From Lineus longissimus (taxonomy: Eukaryota > Nemertea > Pilidiophora > Heteronemertea > Lineidae), in contig NC_088323.1 in the NCBI RefSeq assembly GCF_910592395.1, positions 186,001 to 250,000 of the forward strand: a stretch of DNA of 64,000 bases. Reading direction: 5' to 3'. Positions 13,221-24,894 of the stretch are shown piece after piece. Made by a program: the position numbers and the translations under genes. The first letter of the stretch is position 1; each line of letters begins with the position of its first letter. The notes under the pieces were generated by a model, which was not told the DNA's origin, made no database searches, and was given only the letters and a program-made list of their open reading frames with translations.

Positions 13221-13654
13221 AATGGACAAGAGGAATTATATAGATCTCTTGGAAATATATGTATACATGTATCTAGTTTTTGTTTGTCAATTATCTCAAG
13301 ATGCCTGCTAAGCCTGCAAAGAACCAAGTTTTGAAATGTTGATCATGTGGTTTTTGGTATGAATCAATGCAGGCTATGGCAATCTTGGATTAGGGGTAAT
13401 GCCCTTATTCAACCACCTCTGCAACCCTTGCCCATCATGGCACAAGAAATCCAAGCCGATAGGGCGACTACTTCTGCAGTGACAGTCCAGAATTTCATGT
13501 GAAATCACCCAGGGCTCGCAGTTCATTCACTACATTCCCAAGGCAGTGGCACCAGTCATTGCCCACGTCCGCCACTGCGAGAAGATCATTGCGATGCCAC
13601 TCTCCGTAACCTCTGGCATTGGAGAATAGCTGCCCGCTTAACCCATAGTTCCCC

Positions 13655-13866
13655 TTTAAAGGGACAGTATAGGCAGCAGCTAGGCAGGCAAGACCAAGTT
13701 ACACAAAGTCGCCAATAGGGGTCTCTCAAATCTCACAGTAGGTCGAAAAGATTTACGCTTGTACGAAGGAGTCTGACATGACCCAGGGCCCTTACTCTTT
13801 AGTATAGTAGTCACTAGAAGAAGCCCAAATTAGCCCCTCTCCTAATGCCTATAGTCCCCCTTTAAG
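13655..13866. mobile_element. TTAA-flanked small inverted-repeat element
   Basis: Left end TTTAAAGGGACAGTATAGGC, right end CCTATAGTCCCCCTTTAA in inverse orientation, about 212 bp apart. The interior shares GTCGCCAATAGGGGTCTCTC with the elements near 43.8 kb, 52.7 kb and the right window edge. It lies between the TMEM180 and KLHL10 genes. There is no coding capacity; it is probably a non-autonomous DNA element. Confidence 0.65.
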
Positions 13867-13955
13867 AAACCTAGGGTTTTACACTCGACGATGATTTTCA
13901 AATGATTTATTTTCATTAATTTTTGTCCAAGTTTGCCTCATGTAGGCCATGATAA

Positions 13956-16900
13956 CTAGCTCCTGTTGATCGTATTCCGTTCCTTGTAGAGGTAGTCTTG
14001 CATGTTGGAGAGGTCGGCCAGCAGACAGGCGGACAGGGCACTGCGGAACAGGTTCATATCAGTGGCGTCATACCTGAAAATAGGAAGCCACAGGACCTCA
14101 AATCAATTTTCAAATGGAAACTATTGACTTCAGCCCGAAAAAAACATGCAGAGTCGCAAAGCTTGAACATTTTTGCGTGAACAATATCATGCTGTAAACT
14201 CGGCCAGGAGCCGTCAAAATCTCACGAGATCGCAAATTAAAAAGCACCCTCATTTCCAACTGCAACGGCTCCTGACCGTCCTTACTGTAGGGTTTATCTG
14301 TCACGCACAACAGTGTTGTACCCCTCTGACCTCCGGAAATCAGAATCTAAAGCTAGGCTGGGTTGGGATTTGAAATTGGTCCTTACCATTCGTCTGTGAC
14401 AGGGTCGTAACATTCCACGTTGAAGATGGTTGTGACTCCATTGAAGCCGCCAATAGCGAAGACCATATCGTCCAAGACCTGCGGAAAAATATCGACAAGT
14501 GAAAATTGTCAGAACAGGAGAACTGAAGATGCTGCCCTGGCGGGATGAACCGCTGCAGACGAGACGGTTGTGACTTTCAAATGGCGGTCACTGAGTTATT
14601 CGTCAATTCTAAATGAGGCATGGTGTTTGGTGGAGTTTTAGATGATAATGCACTACAGACGGATTTGGAATTAACATGATTTAAACCAGGGAGTTGTAAA
14701 GACACGCCTTCCGGTCGAGTCGCAGAGAAAACCCGGATTGAATTGTCTCACCTCAATAGCAAAGTTGCTCCTCGGGTTGTACATCTCGGGTATTGAAGAC
14801 CACTGGTTGGTCACGATGTTGTATCTCTCCGCGCTGTTCATTCTAGTGATCCCGTTAAAGCCTCCCACCGCGTACACGTAGTCCCCGAAAGAGATGACGC
14901 CCACGCCTGACCGTCTGTTCCTCATCTGTGGCAGCACAGACCACGTGCCCAGGTTGATGTCGAAACACTCTGCCGTGTTCATGCACTCTTGGCCGTTGAA
15001 GCCTCCGCAGATGTAGAGCTTGTCTTAAATCACGAGAAGACATCTGTTAGACGTCTTCATAACCAAGCCTTGGGGCATTTTATAGGAAGTTTCCCCAGCA
15101 TGTGTTCTCGTTGTGACTTTGTCCTCATAGGACGGATTCAGAACTGTATAAAATGTGGCAGCACGTGGATAGGACGTCTTCTCTCATGTCTGCTTAAAAT
15201 ATGTCCTCAATCACAACACCCCCACCACAATAGATTGAATCAGCCACACCTTGACCGTATGACGCCCAAAGTAACACCAGGAAAGAAACTATTTCACAAA
15301 GTTCCCCATGGGCCTGGACAATGAGTTTTACGCTGGGCTGCGCATTGTCAAAATGCGGCGCTTACCATTTAGTGTGGTGGCGCTGGCGTCGCTCCTCTGG
15401 TGGTTCATGGGTGCGATCATCGCCCACTGATTGGTGACGGGGTCGTACACCTCGGCCGTATTCTGTCTCACGTGACCGTCAAAGCCGCCCATGGCGTAAA
15501 TCCTATTGTTTTGTACAGCCACGCTGACGTAACATCTGAAAACAGAAGATTAGTGTAGATCAACTTGCAGTGCAGTGTGTGCCAAAATGTCTCACCTTGA
15601 ACTCGTATCCAGAAAACTTGTGCCATCGGCGATCAAAACATAATCTGTCTTATCAGTCGCTGTCTTGTCGACCATCTTTGAGAACATAAGCCGCCATAAC
15701 AGGCACAATCTCAGGATGGAGGATTGCTCCAATGGTGTGATGCGCCCTTTGACCAGATTAGGGCATGACAGTCTCACCTCTTGCAGTGCATCGGAGCTCT
15801 CTCCGCCCAAGTCTTCTCTGTGGGATTGTACGCCTTCACACTGTTGAAGTAGTCCATGCCATCGAAGCCGCCCACGACATATACTGTCTGGAAGACTGTG
15901 GCACAACCATGGTAAGCTCTCGGGCCTAAAACCAAAACGCGATACAAATATGACGTTGATCTGATCACACTGGCAGATTCAGAAGCACTGGCATCAACTA
16001 AAATCAGCTGACGTCCATTTTTGTCAATGTGCCTTGACTATGGACCGCAGCCCTGGCCGGTTGGTGCAACGTTGATCAAATCCGATCTAACAACAGGTTG
16101 TTCATAGTCCTCACTATCATATAGTCCAAGGCTTTGGTGTGACAAACCCTCGCCAGAGACAGTGTAGTGGATGTGACAAACCATCGCCAGAGACCGCGTA
16201 TTGGATGTGACAATCCCTCGCCAGACACAGCGTAACTCTTACCATCTGTTTCGTCGCAAGCGATCCACCTGTCCGCACGTGTGTCGTATGTTTCAATCTT
16301 ATTGGTCGGGCTGCCTCCGCTCCAGCCACCCACAACAAAGATAATCTCGTGCGGAACACGTGGCCGCGCGAGTGGATTGGTCAGGTCCACCTCACGTGAC
16401 TCGTCCATGTCTAAGTCGTAGAGGAACTTCAGGGTGTCGATGACAAGGGGCTTGCATACCTCGTTATCCTGTTTGGGAAGAGACGACAGGACATAACACA
16501 GGTGCATCAGATGGCCCGTGAACTATCCATTAGGAAGTGCTCAACGAAATTGCCTATTGTTTATTGGCCTTTGGTTCCAAAAGCCCGATGCATCTCAATA
16601 CGTCATCGAGCCATACGGCAGGACTAAATTAACCACGGGACTAAATTGATCTCTCTGACAACCGCGCCTTTTAGCCAGGTGATACACCGAAACAACACAA
16701 GAGGATGCATTCCTTACCTTGATATACTCATGTGACTTGACCTTCTCCACGAAATACTGAGTGCTGAGGAGTCCCAGTCGTACCCCCTTCAACAGGTCAA
16801 CAATGCTAGACTTTCGGTTGTCCGGCTCTGCGTTGATCCACTTTACAACCGTATCGAAGACGATCTCTTCATTCTTCACGTTCAGGTGGTCATCGGTGAT

Positions 16901-17470
16901 AACATCCAAGAAAGCAGTCAGGTCGAGTTCCATTAGCTCTTGGCTTGACTTCGACACTTCCACGAAGTTTTTCATCAGGTACACATGCGCGGCTTTGTCG
17001 AGTTGTCTGCAAAAGAACTGGCGCGCAAAGGCGCGGAAGCCGACGCAATTTTCCGGCGAGAGTTGATGGATGAGGAATTCAGCGCATTGCTTGACCAAGC
17101 CCAGCATGTTCAGCTGATCTGCGGCTGGGAGCAGGTGAATCACGTTCTCCTCTGTGATCTCGGTTTTCCTGGTGTAAGCGTACTGGATCACCGCCGCCAT
17201 CATGTCGTCCTCGACGCCAGGGACTGTGATGGCTCGCTTGTCGTCTGCCAGCATCCCATTAGTAAATAAGGCGAGGAAGTATTGACTTGCAGAGGCAAGG
17301 ATTGCCCTATGGACGGGGAACTCTGCCCCGCTGTCGGTCTTGATGGTCGCATCAGTAAGTTGATTGGTTTCTCTCAGCTCATTCAACACATTACAAGCAC
17401 TTGCACTGATGCGCTTCTCAGGTGTCGTGTCCTCCGCAGGCTCAACTCGAGTTATATCCATTTTTTCCAT
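13956..17470 (-). CDS. KLHL10: Kelch-like protein 10 (BTB-BACK-Kelch)
   Basis: Seven exons, in transcript order 17470-16718, 16468-16243, 15925-15778, 15535-15366, 15023-14752, 14478-14387 and 14073-13956, keep phase and give 592 residues (human about 608). BTB domain at about residues 35-140, BACK at 145-250, then six Kelch blades marked by VVGGWSGG, YVVGGFDG, YAMGGFDG, YICGGFNG, YAVGGFNG and FAIGGFNG. GGWSGGSPTNKIETYDTRAD and the last exon (YDATDMNLFRSALSACLL) match vertebrate KLHL10. The family member is a CUL3 ubiquitin-ligase adaptor needed in late male germ cells, so testis expression is expected but not shown by the sequence. The start ATG at 17470 is the first of the BTB exon. The first repeat unit of the 1.03-kb array begins about 270 bp upstream. 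Confidence 0.93.
16130..16240. repeat. Degenerate ~36-bp triplication in KLHL10 intron 2
   Basis: TGTGACAAACCCTCGCCAGA and related copies recur three times (about 16139, 16171 and 16206), ending next to the donor of the second KLHL10 exon (GT at 16242-16241 on the minus strand). Confidence 0.6.
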
Positions 17471-17805
17471 CTTGCTTTCGCGTAAAGACTGAAAATGCTT
17501 CTGCTTTCATTGACGGAGCAATTTCTGCCTTGGTTACGTCTCCTAGACGACGACGGCACGACACAATACATTACGTCATCGATATTCGGCGCAATTTCAT
17601 TGGGCTCTGCAATCTCCCGGGCGCTGGGCCAAATTTCCAATTTACATGCACCCGCTGAAATTGTCACATAGTCCCTCTGCCACAGTTTGATCGTCCACAC
17701 ACTGATCCAGTGTGTATAGTGCGCTGCTTGTAACATGGATTGAAAAGCCTTCCTGTTATGTTTCGACAAGACAAGTAAAAAGAAAAAAAGAGAAAACTGT
17801 GGCAG

Positions 17806-17890
17806 ATTCACCGGGAGTCGAACCCGCGACCTGCCGATCCACAATCAGACACCTTTAGACCAGAACCGTCAAGGCTTTCGTGCTCAAATG
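17806..17890 (-). repeat. tRNA-like SINE promoter block, array copy 1
   Basis: Read on the minus strand: an A-box-like stretch near the GTCTGATTGTGGATCGGCAG arm, then the B box GGGTTCGACTCCCGGTGAAT, followed by a T-rich tail. This is the layout of a tRNA-derived SINE head. The copy differs from a functional tRNA in arm pairing and is not called as a tRNA gene. Confidence 0.65.
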
Positions 17891-18954
17891 GAGATTTTAT
17901 TCGCCTCTTATATGCGGTATGCAAACGAGCGCGCAGCAATTGCGACAAGGTCGCGCAGGTGGCAAAGTGATTTACCGAAATAGATCCAAGTAATCGTATA
18001 TTTCGATAGTTGTACAGATTTTTCTCAACATATCGTATTTATATACCTCAGTGATATAAAAGATTATCTTTGCAGTTGATTTAACGTTTGAATGGCCTTT
18101 TTTAAAAGTTTTTAAAAATCGAGGTCAGCAGGGTCAGAGCGAATCAGTCAATTGATTTGGAAGACTCCGGCAGGGTCAAGAGAAATAGATGTTGGCGCCG
18201 ATGATGTCGGTAATATGGCGTATTTCCACCTCACCCGTGAGATTTGTTTTCCTCACGTCATGAGCACATTGAGGTTGCACTGAGGTGCCCTTACCACCGG
18301 CAGATAGCCAAATGCATCTAGTTTCTTTAATTGATGTGAAAACACGGGGTCATCTCGGCGTCCCCACTGTGTAGTGCTACCTGAACTGCTGGTGAACCGT
18401 GCTCGATATGTACCGGCTACCTCTCTCTCCATCACCACCGACGATAGAAGAAGGAGCTAGCTATAATTTGACCAATTGTAAATATACATCAACGACCATC
18501 GCAAGTGTACCCCTTTAACCATCTAGGCACCAGTGGTTTTCAATATCCTCCACCTCTCGATATGACTAAGGAGTATAAAAAGCCTGAAGCTCAGGATACC
18601 CTTTGACTTATTCTGATTGGAAAAGTCACGGTCCGACACTAATACTTTTTTGCCCCAATGTATCCTCGAAAATGCCAGTTGCCGATCGATATATCCTCGG
18701 TAGTACTCGAACGCCTGGAATCAGTATGTGCTGCATTTTGAAAGGTTTGGGTGCGGGGTATGATAATGATAATAATGAAAATTACGACATCTGTACATGG
18801 ATAATAATAATAATAATAATAATAATAATTTATTCTATTTGAGTGCTACATTAATGTAAAAAAGACATTTTCTAAGCACTGTACATGTGCAGGAAGGAAA
18901 AAGGGATGCAGGATGGTTAGATAACAAGACAAGGAAGAAGAAAAAAAGAGAAAA

Positions 18955-19040
18955 CTGTGGCAGATTCACCGGGGGTCGAACCCGTGACCTGCCGATCCAC
19001 AGTCAGACACTCTCAGAGCTAAACCGTCAAGGCTTTCGTA
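18955..19040 (-). repeat. tRNA-like SINE promoter block, array copy 2
   Basis: Same minus-strand block as copy 1, with B box GGGTTCGACCCCCGGTGAAT and the arm GTCTGACTGTGGATCGGCAG. A pyrimidine-rich tail with TTTTTTTC follows. Confidence 0.65.
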
Positions 19041-19983
19041 CTGAATTAGAGATTTTATTCGCCTCTTATATGCGGTATGCAAACGAGCGCGCAGCAATTG
19101 TGATAAGGTCGCGCAGGTGGCAAAGTGATTGACCGACATAGATCCAAGTAATCGTATATCTCGATAGTTGTACAGATTTTTCTCAACATATCGTTTTTAT
19201 ATACCTCAGTGATATAAAAGATTATCTTTGCAGTTGATTTAACGTTTGAATGGCCATTTTTAAAAAGTTTTTTTAAAAATCGAGGTCAGCAGGGTCAGAG
19301 CGAATCAGTCAATTGTTTTGGAAGACCCCGGCAGGGTCAAAAGAAATAGTTGTTGGCGCCGATGATGTCGGCAATATGGCGTATTTCCACCTCACCCGTG
19401 AGATTTGTTTTTCTCGCATCATGAGCACATTGAGGTTGCACTGAGGTGCCCTTACCACCGGCAGATAGCCAAATGCATCTAGTTTCTTTAATTGATGTGA
19501 AAACACGGGGTCATCTCGGCGTCCCCACCGTGTAGTGCCACCTGAACTGTTGGTGAACCGTGCTCGATATGTACCGGCTACCTCTCTCTCCATCACCACC
19601 GACGATAGAAAAAGAGCTAACTATAATAGGACCAACAGTAAATATACGTCAACGACCATCGCAAGTGTATCCCTTTAACCATCTAGGCACCAGTGGTTTT
19701 CAATATCCTCCGCCTCTCGATATGACTAAGGAGTATAAAAAGCCTGAAGCTCAGGATACCCTTTGACTTATTCTGATTGGAAAAGTCACGGTCCGACACT
19801 AATACTTTTTTGCCCCAATGTATCCTCGAAAATGCCAGCTGCCGATCGATATATCCTCGGTAGTACTCGAACGCCTGGAATCAGTATGTGTTGACATTTT
19901 CTAAGCACTGTACATGTGCAGGAAAGAAAAAGGGATGCAGGATGATTAGATAACAAGACAATTAAGAAGAAAAAAAGAGAAAA

Positions 19984-20068
19984 CTGTGGCAGATTCACCG
20001 GGAGACGAACCCGTGACCTGCCGATCCACAGTCAGACACTCTCAAAGCTGACCGTCAAGGCTTTCGTG
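19984..20068 (-). repeat. tRNA-like SINE promoter block, array copy 3
   Basis: Same block; the B box has a change next to its core (GGGTTCGTCTCCCGG). The A-box side has lost a few bases compared with copy 2, so Pol III activity is doubtful. Confidence 0.6.
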
Positions 20069-21009
20069 CTGAATTGGAGATTTTATTCGCCTCTTATATG
20101 CGGTATGCAAACGAGCGCGCAGCAATTGTGACAAGGTCGCGGAGGTGGCAAAGTGATTGACCGACATAGATCCAAGTAATCGTATATCATGATAGTTGTA
20201 CAGATTTTTCTCAACATATCGTATTTATATACCTTAGTGATATAAAAGATTATCTTTGCAGTTGATTTAACATTTGAATGGCCTTTTTTAAAAGTTTTTA
20301 AAAATCGAGGTCAGCAGGGTCAGAGCGAGTCAGTCAATTGTTTAGGAAGACTCCGGCAGGGTCAAAAGAAATAGTTGTTGGCGCCGATGATGTCGGTAAT
20401 ATGGCGTATTTCCACCTCACCCGTGAGGTTTGTTTTCCTCGCATCCTGAGCACATTGAGGTTGCACTGAGGTGCCCTTACCACCGGCAGGTAGCCAAATG
20501 CATCTAGTTTCTTTAATTGATGTGAAAACACGGGGTCATCTCGGCGTCCCCACCGTGTAGTGCCACCTGAACTGCTGGTGAACCGTGCTCGATATGTACC
20601 GGCTACCTCTCTCTCCATCACCACCGACGATAGAAGAAGGAGCTAGCTATAATTGGATCAACAGTAAATATACATCAACGACCATCGCAAGTGTACCCCT
20701 TTAACCATCTAGGCACCAGTGGTTTTCAATATCCTCCGCCTCTCGATATGACTAAGGAGTATAAAAAGTCTGAAGCTCAGGATACCTTTTGACTAATTCT
20801 GATTGGAAAAGTCACGGTCCGACACTAATACTTTTTTGCCCCAATGTATCCTCGAAAATGCCAGCTGCCGATCGATATATCCTCGGTAGTACTCGAACGC
20901 CTGGAATCAGTATGTGTTGCCATTTTCTAAGCACTGTACATGTGCAGGAAGGAAAAAGGGATGCAGGATGATTAGATAACAAGACAAGTAAAAAGAAAAA
21001 AAGAGAAAA

Positions 21010-21095
21010 CTGTGGCAGAATCACCGGGAGTCGAACCCGTGACCTGCCGATCCACAGTCAGACACTCTAAGAGCTGAACCGTCAAACTTTTGTGC
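21010..21095 (-). repeat. tRNA-like SINE promoter block, array copy 4
   Basis: Same block with an intact B box (GGGTTCGACTCCCGGTGATT) and the GACTGTGGATCGGCAGG arm. The unit ends about 700 bp further on. Confidence 0.6.
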
Positions 21096-21819
21096 TGAAT
21101 TGGAGATTTTATTCGCCTCTTATATGCGGTATGCAAACGAGCGCGTAGAAATTGTGACAAGGTCGCGTAGGTGGCATAGTGATTGACCGAAATAGATCCA
21201 AGTAATCGTATATTTCGATAGTTGTACAGATTTTTCTCGACATATCGTATTTATATACCTCAGTGATATAAAAGATTACCATTGCAGTTGATTTAACGTT
21301 TGAATGGCCTTTTTTTAAAAATTTTTAAAAATCGAGGTCAGCAGGGTCAGAGCGAATCAATCAATTGTTTTGGAAGACTCAGGCAGGGTCAAAAGAAATA
21401 GTTGTTGGCGCCGATGATGTCGGCAATATGGCGTATTTCCACCTCACCCGTGAGGTTTGTTTTCCTCGCATCATGAGCACATTGAGGTTGCACTGAGGTG
21501 ACCTTACCACCGGCAGGTAGCCAAATGCATCTAGTTTCTTTAATTGATGTGAAAACACGGGGTCATCTCGGCGTCCCCACCGTGTAGTGCTACCTGAACT
21601 GCTGGTGAACCGTGCTCGATATGTACCGGCTACCTCTCTCTCCATCACCACCGACGATAGAAGAAGGAGCTAACTATAATTGGACCAACAGTAAATATAC
21701 GTCAACGACCATCGCAAGTGTACCCCTTTAACCATCTAGGCACCAGTGGTTTTCAATATCCTCCGCCTCTCGATATGACTAAGGAGTAATATGTAAAGAG
21801 CAAGCTCGAGTGAACTCAC

Positions 21820-21985
21820 ACAACTGTTTGACATGGGGGAGCCCCCCAAACCCCCGTCCTTCTGACATATTTACCCAGTACATTGGGGGATGAGTCCCCC
21901 AAACCCCCTCCCCGTTCTCTGAAAGTGACAGGTTTTAGTCAGTAAATTGGGGGGAAGCCCCCCCCCACCCCCCCCATTGGACTCT
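21820..21985. repeat. G/C-tract-rich duplicated hairpin sequence
   Basis: Three imperfect copies of a phrase with CATTGGGGGATGAGTCCCCC followed by runs of C (AAACCCCC). Each copy can fold on itself, and a run of C follows near 21960. It directly follows the end of the 1.03-kb array. Confidence 0.6.
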
Positions 21986-22250
21986 AAAAATAGAATTCCT
22001 TGGAGACGCTGAACAATAAGGCCCCATAAAGAAATAGTCCCCGCCCCGGTAGCTGTCTCATATCTGCTGACAGAAGCAGCTGTTTGTGGTGAAATAATAA
22101 TTGAATGTATGTCATGACACCCAGGAGCTTTTTCTCATTTCTGAAACAGTTGCATGGTTGGAATGAATTTCCAAATCAGTCCGTCAAATCTCTATGCAAT
22201 GAAAATTGAAATGTCACAACTGTCTCCACCGACGTTGTCCTGTATGTCCT

Positions 22251-22450
22251 AGGTCGCGTTAGGGAGTTTTTTTCCAAATGAACGTGATGATGATGTGCCC
22301 CATTAACAGGACGTAACATCTATTTTAAAATGCGTTTCCAAAATGAATGCATGAGGACAACCCATTTGTGTCGTATGTCACTGGAAACGCCCGATTCCCC
22401 TGATTCTGCAGGATGTTAAATCGGGTATTTTATTTCTTTAGATAAATCAT
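22251..22450 (+). mobile_element. Truncated copy of the AGGTCTC-ended element
   Basis: The first 200 bp match the left end of the 713-bp element seen complete at 53245-53957 and 60513-61224. Shared words include GTGCCCCATTAACAGGACGT and CACCGATTC-like CGCCCGATTCCCCTGATTCT. Its left end reads AGGTCGCGTTAGGGAG, one base different from the others. The similarity stops after AAATCAT, so the right two-thirds are missing. Confidence 0.8.
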
Positions 22451-22459
22451 TATGGAGTC

Positions 22460-23263
22460 ATCTAGTGAGGTGGTAGAATGGAAAAGAGAAAATACTTTAT
22501 ATGAATGGGTGATTTTGATCAAAGAGTGGAGGCCATTTTTTGCGTGTTATATGTATATGTGTTATGCACTATCAGTTGATCTGCGCCATCGAGCGATAGC
22601 GCTGCGCTTTCTACGGATCGGTAACTAGCGCGGGCATCGATAGATAGCGCAAGCATCGATCGATGGCGCGAGCCTTCTCCAGGCATAGGCCCCTGAATGC
22701 TAATTAGCGGGATTATCGGACTAAACAATGGGATTAGCTAGGAAATAATATATAGGGAGTTAAAAAACTTGAACTTGAATTAAAAATGTTTTGCCATGTG
22801 TGAATACTACTGGTTATAAATTTCAACAATCATGTTACGTCACGTAGACTCGTTTGAAAATACCACAAAAGCCAAGTTTCCGCGAAGTTATGTCACTTGT
22901 TGTCCGACTCCTGTTCATCCGACCGCGACCTAAGTATATGACCAATCAGCTTTAAATCGTGAGCATTTTCGTGTATGGGTCAATGAATTTGATTGAAAAT
23001 CACAATTTGAATAGATGAGTGGTTTGGTAACCTCTCTGACGTAACGTACTCAATACGAGGCGTTGAATTTGGCTGTGCTCCTGGTATGACACACCGGTTT
23101 TGGGAACACAAGCGTTCAGTTGTGTCGACGCCAAGTCGAAGCACTGGTTCAATATTGGTGAGTTCAGCCTGATTTCTCAACAACTTTTTCTCCCCAAATT
23201 TTGCGACTATTGTCTGATACAATTTACAAACTTATCTTATCTTTTCATTTTCATTTCTTGCAG
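22460..23263. other. No gene recognised
   Basis: There is a cluster of imperfect ATCGATAG/ATCGATCG words near 22585-22670. Otherwise nothing supportable was seen. Confidence 0.4.
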
Positions 23264-23343
23264 ACGCCAGACACGTTGTCCTGTCTAGCACACCCAATGC
23301 TGCCCAACCGGTTTATCACAAGATACGACGTGAACACCACGTG
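23264..23343 (+). CDS. Candidate orphan exon, unknown product
   Basis: An 80-bp stretch has a strong acceptor (TTTCATTTCTTGCAG) before it and a consensus donor (GTGAGT) after it. One frame is open and reads ...LPNRFITRYDVNTTW. No partner exon was found on either side, and an inverted-repeat element starts about 75 bp downstream. It may be a chance splice-site pair or an exon of a gene I could not assemble. Confidence 0.2.
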
Positions 23344-23417
23344 GTGAGTTATTTTTCTCTATCGAAACTTCCTTTATCGCACATACATGTGTTCTTTTGA
23401 AACTTCTCATCTCTGCA

Positions 23418-23608
23418 GCAGTGGCGGATCCAGAAATTTGGGAAAGAAGCGGGGATGGGGGGGGGGGGGGGCGCTGCCCCACCAATGAGAACTCATGATA
23501 AAGCCGAAGGTGCAATCCTGAAAATGAGGGGGAGGGTTCTTGAGGAGAGGTGCCCTAAAATATCAAAGAGGGATGACTCATGCGGGACCCCTAAATCCGC
23601 CACTGCTG
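23418..23608. mobile_element. CAGTGGCGGATC-ended inverted-repeat element
   Basis: The left end CAGTGGCGGATCCAG is matched by AAATCCGCCACTG at the right, about 190 bp apart, with a G-rich interior (a run of 13 G near 23457). Elements with these ends are common non-autonomous DNA transposons in invertebrates, by my recollection. The target duplication is not resolved. Confidence 0.7.
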
Positions 23609-23609
23609 T

Positions 23610-24894
23610 TCTGAATAATTCCACACTCGGCTCAGCTGACCTTTGAAAGGAGGACACTGTTAGCCCATACCCTATCTATGGTACTATATCGTTCTGGCAG
23701 CAAGAAAATGAGACGATCGGTCATGTCTGCCATGCTTTATGACGTCACACGCCACGTGCTTGGTGCAATGTGTCACGTGCTCATAACACATTCTATCTCT
23801 GAACCAATCAGCCCTTGATACTGTGACATGTGATATGTATGATGAGGACCTTGACCGGATCAGAAAGATAAGGCATACAATCGAAGTAGTTCAGAGACAT
23901 TTACATGAAGACATGACAGAAATTACCAATCGTCTCATTTCACATCTATGCTGCCAACTTCAGAGCTTTGATAAACCCTGCCAGTTGTTCCCAGGCCTGT
24001 GTTATGAAATGACCACGGTTTAGTGATGCCTACCCCCTCTTGTATTCAGTGGTATTAAATGGACAACTGTGGCATGAGATATGGTGGTTTTTCCTACAAA
24101 AATGGCTTCCAGTAGAACCGTGACTTCTCAGTCCAAACAGGAAAATTGAAATACATCATTGAACTGCAATAAACAGTGCACAAAAACTGGGTGTAACCTT
24201 AGGCCTGCCTGAATTTCACGGGTCATGTCCAAAACTGCCTTGCACACTGGCGAAAATCGTTATTTGAGATAAGTGGCGGCGCATGGTGACAAGCAGAGGT
24301 ATTATCCTCCTGGCCAGGTAAATCCCACGCCCAGGTTGTCCCTTTAAAGCTGACATGCATGCATAAAAACCCTAACGCAAAATTAGAAAAGACGGAAAGG
24401 ATGAAGTGGCGAGGGTTCCGAGTTCGAACCCGCTCGAGGAATATTTTTTCTTTTTTTCTTTCTCTGTGACCTGTCTCGTCAATGAACTTGTGTTTGTGCA
24501 GTCAAGTGAAACCTGTCGCTGGTCGTCTATCATGTTTCAAGTGCAGTTGTCGTTTCTTGGTCGGGCGTTTGTGTTTTCTAACTTGGTCGTTTGGGGTTTT
24601 TATGCATGCATGTCACCTTTAAGTATGTTTTGGCGTGGTCACGAAGATGATAAATGTGAATAATGACACCAATGCATTGGCCCTGCGGTCACGTGGTGGC
24701 TTTCAATGATATCCTTGTGCCGTCGTAGGAGGCTGCTGAAAGTCGCAGCAAAGCAGCAGCGAACAAAAGACTTAGGCTACTTAAAATTTCTTTCGGGAGC
24801 AGTATTAATCTGGTCACCATTGAGTTTTACCTATAGCTCTTATAAAGATGGTGTGGGAAGATAAATTTCGGCCATTTTGTTACCATTTTAATAT
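23610..24894. other. No gene recognised; a lone B-box near 24418
   Basis: The phrase GAGTTCGAACCCGCTCGAGG at about 24418-24438 resembles a Pol III B box followed by a T-rich run, as at a SINE. No A box could be placed with confidence. The 66-codon frame at 23823-24023 has no recognisable family. Confidence 0.35.

Larger units (their letters stand above)
17741..21788. repeat. Tandem array, four copies of a ~1.03-kb unit with a tRNA-like segment
   Basis: The landmark TGGCAGATTCACCGGG recurs at about 17811, 18959, 19988 and 21014 (slightly altered in the last). Copies two to four are spaced 1026-1029 bp; the first interval is about 115 bp longer because of an insertion rich in ATA triplets near 18750-18865. 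The last copy is cut near 21788. Copies are highly similar, so the expansion is recent. On the minus strand each holds a tRNA-like block (see the separate entries) and a 60-96-codon open frame. Confidence 0.88.

Noticed and set aside
17806-21095. Four tRNA genes suggested by GGTTCGACTCCCGG boxes.
   Set aside because: They lack consistent acceptor and anticodon arm pairing and recur inside a 1.03-kb unit, so they are SINE-type tRNA-like blocks.
24406-24663. 85-codon frame near a B-box-like phrase.
   Set aside because: It is low-complexity Phe/Ser-rich translation of a T-rich tail, with no family resemblance.
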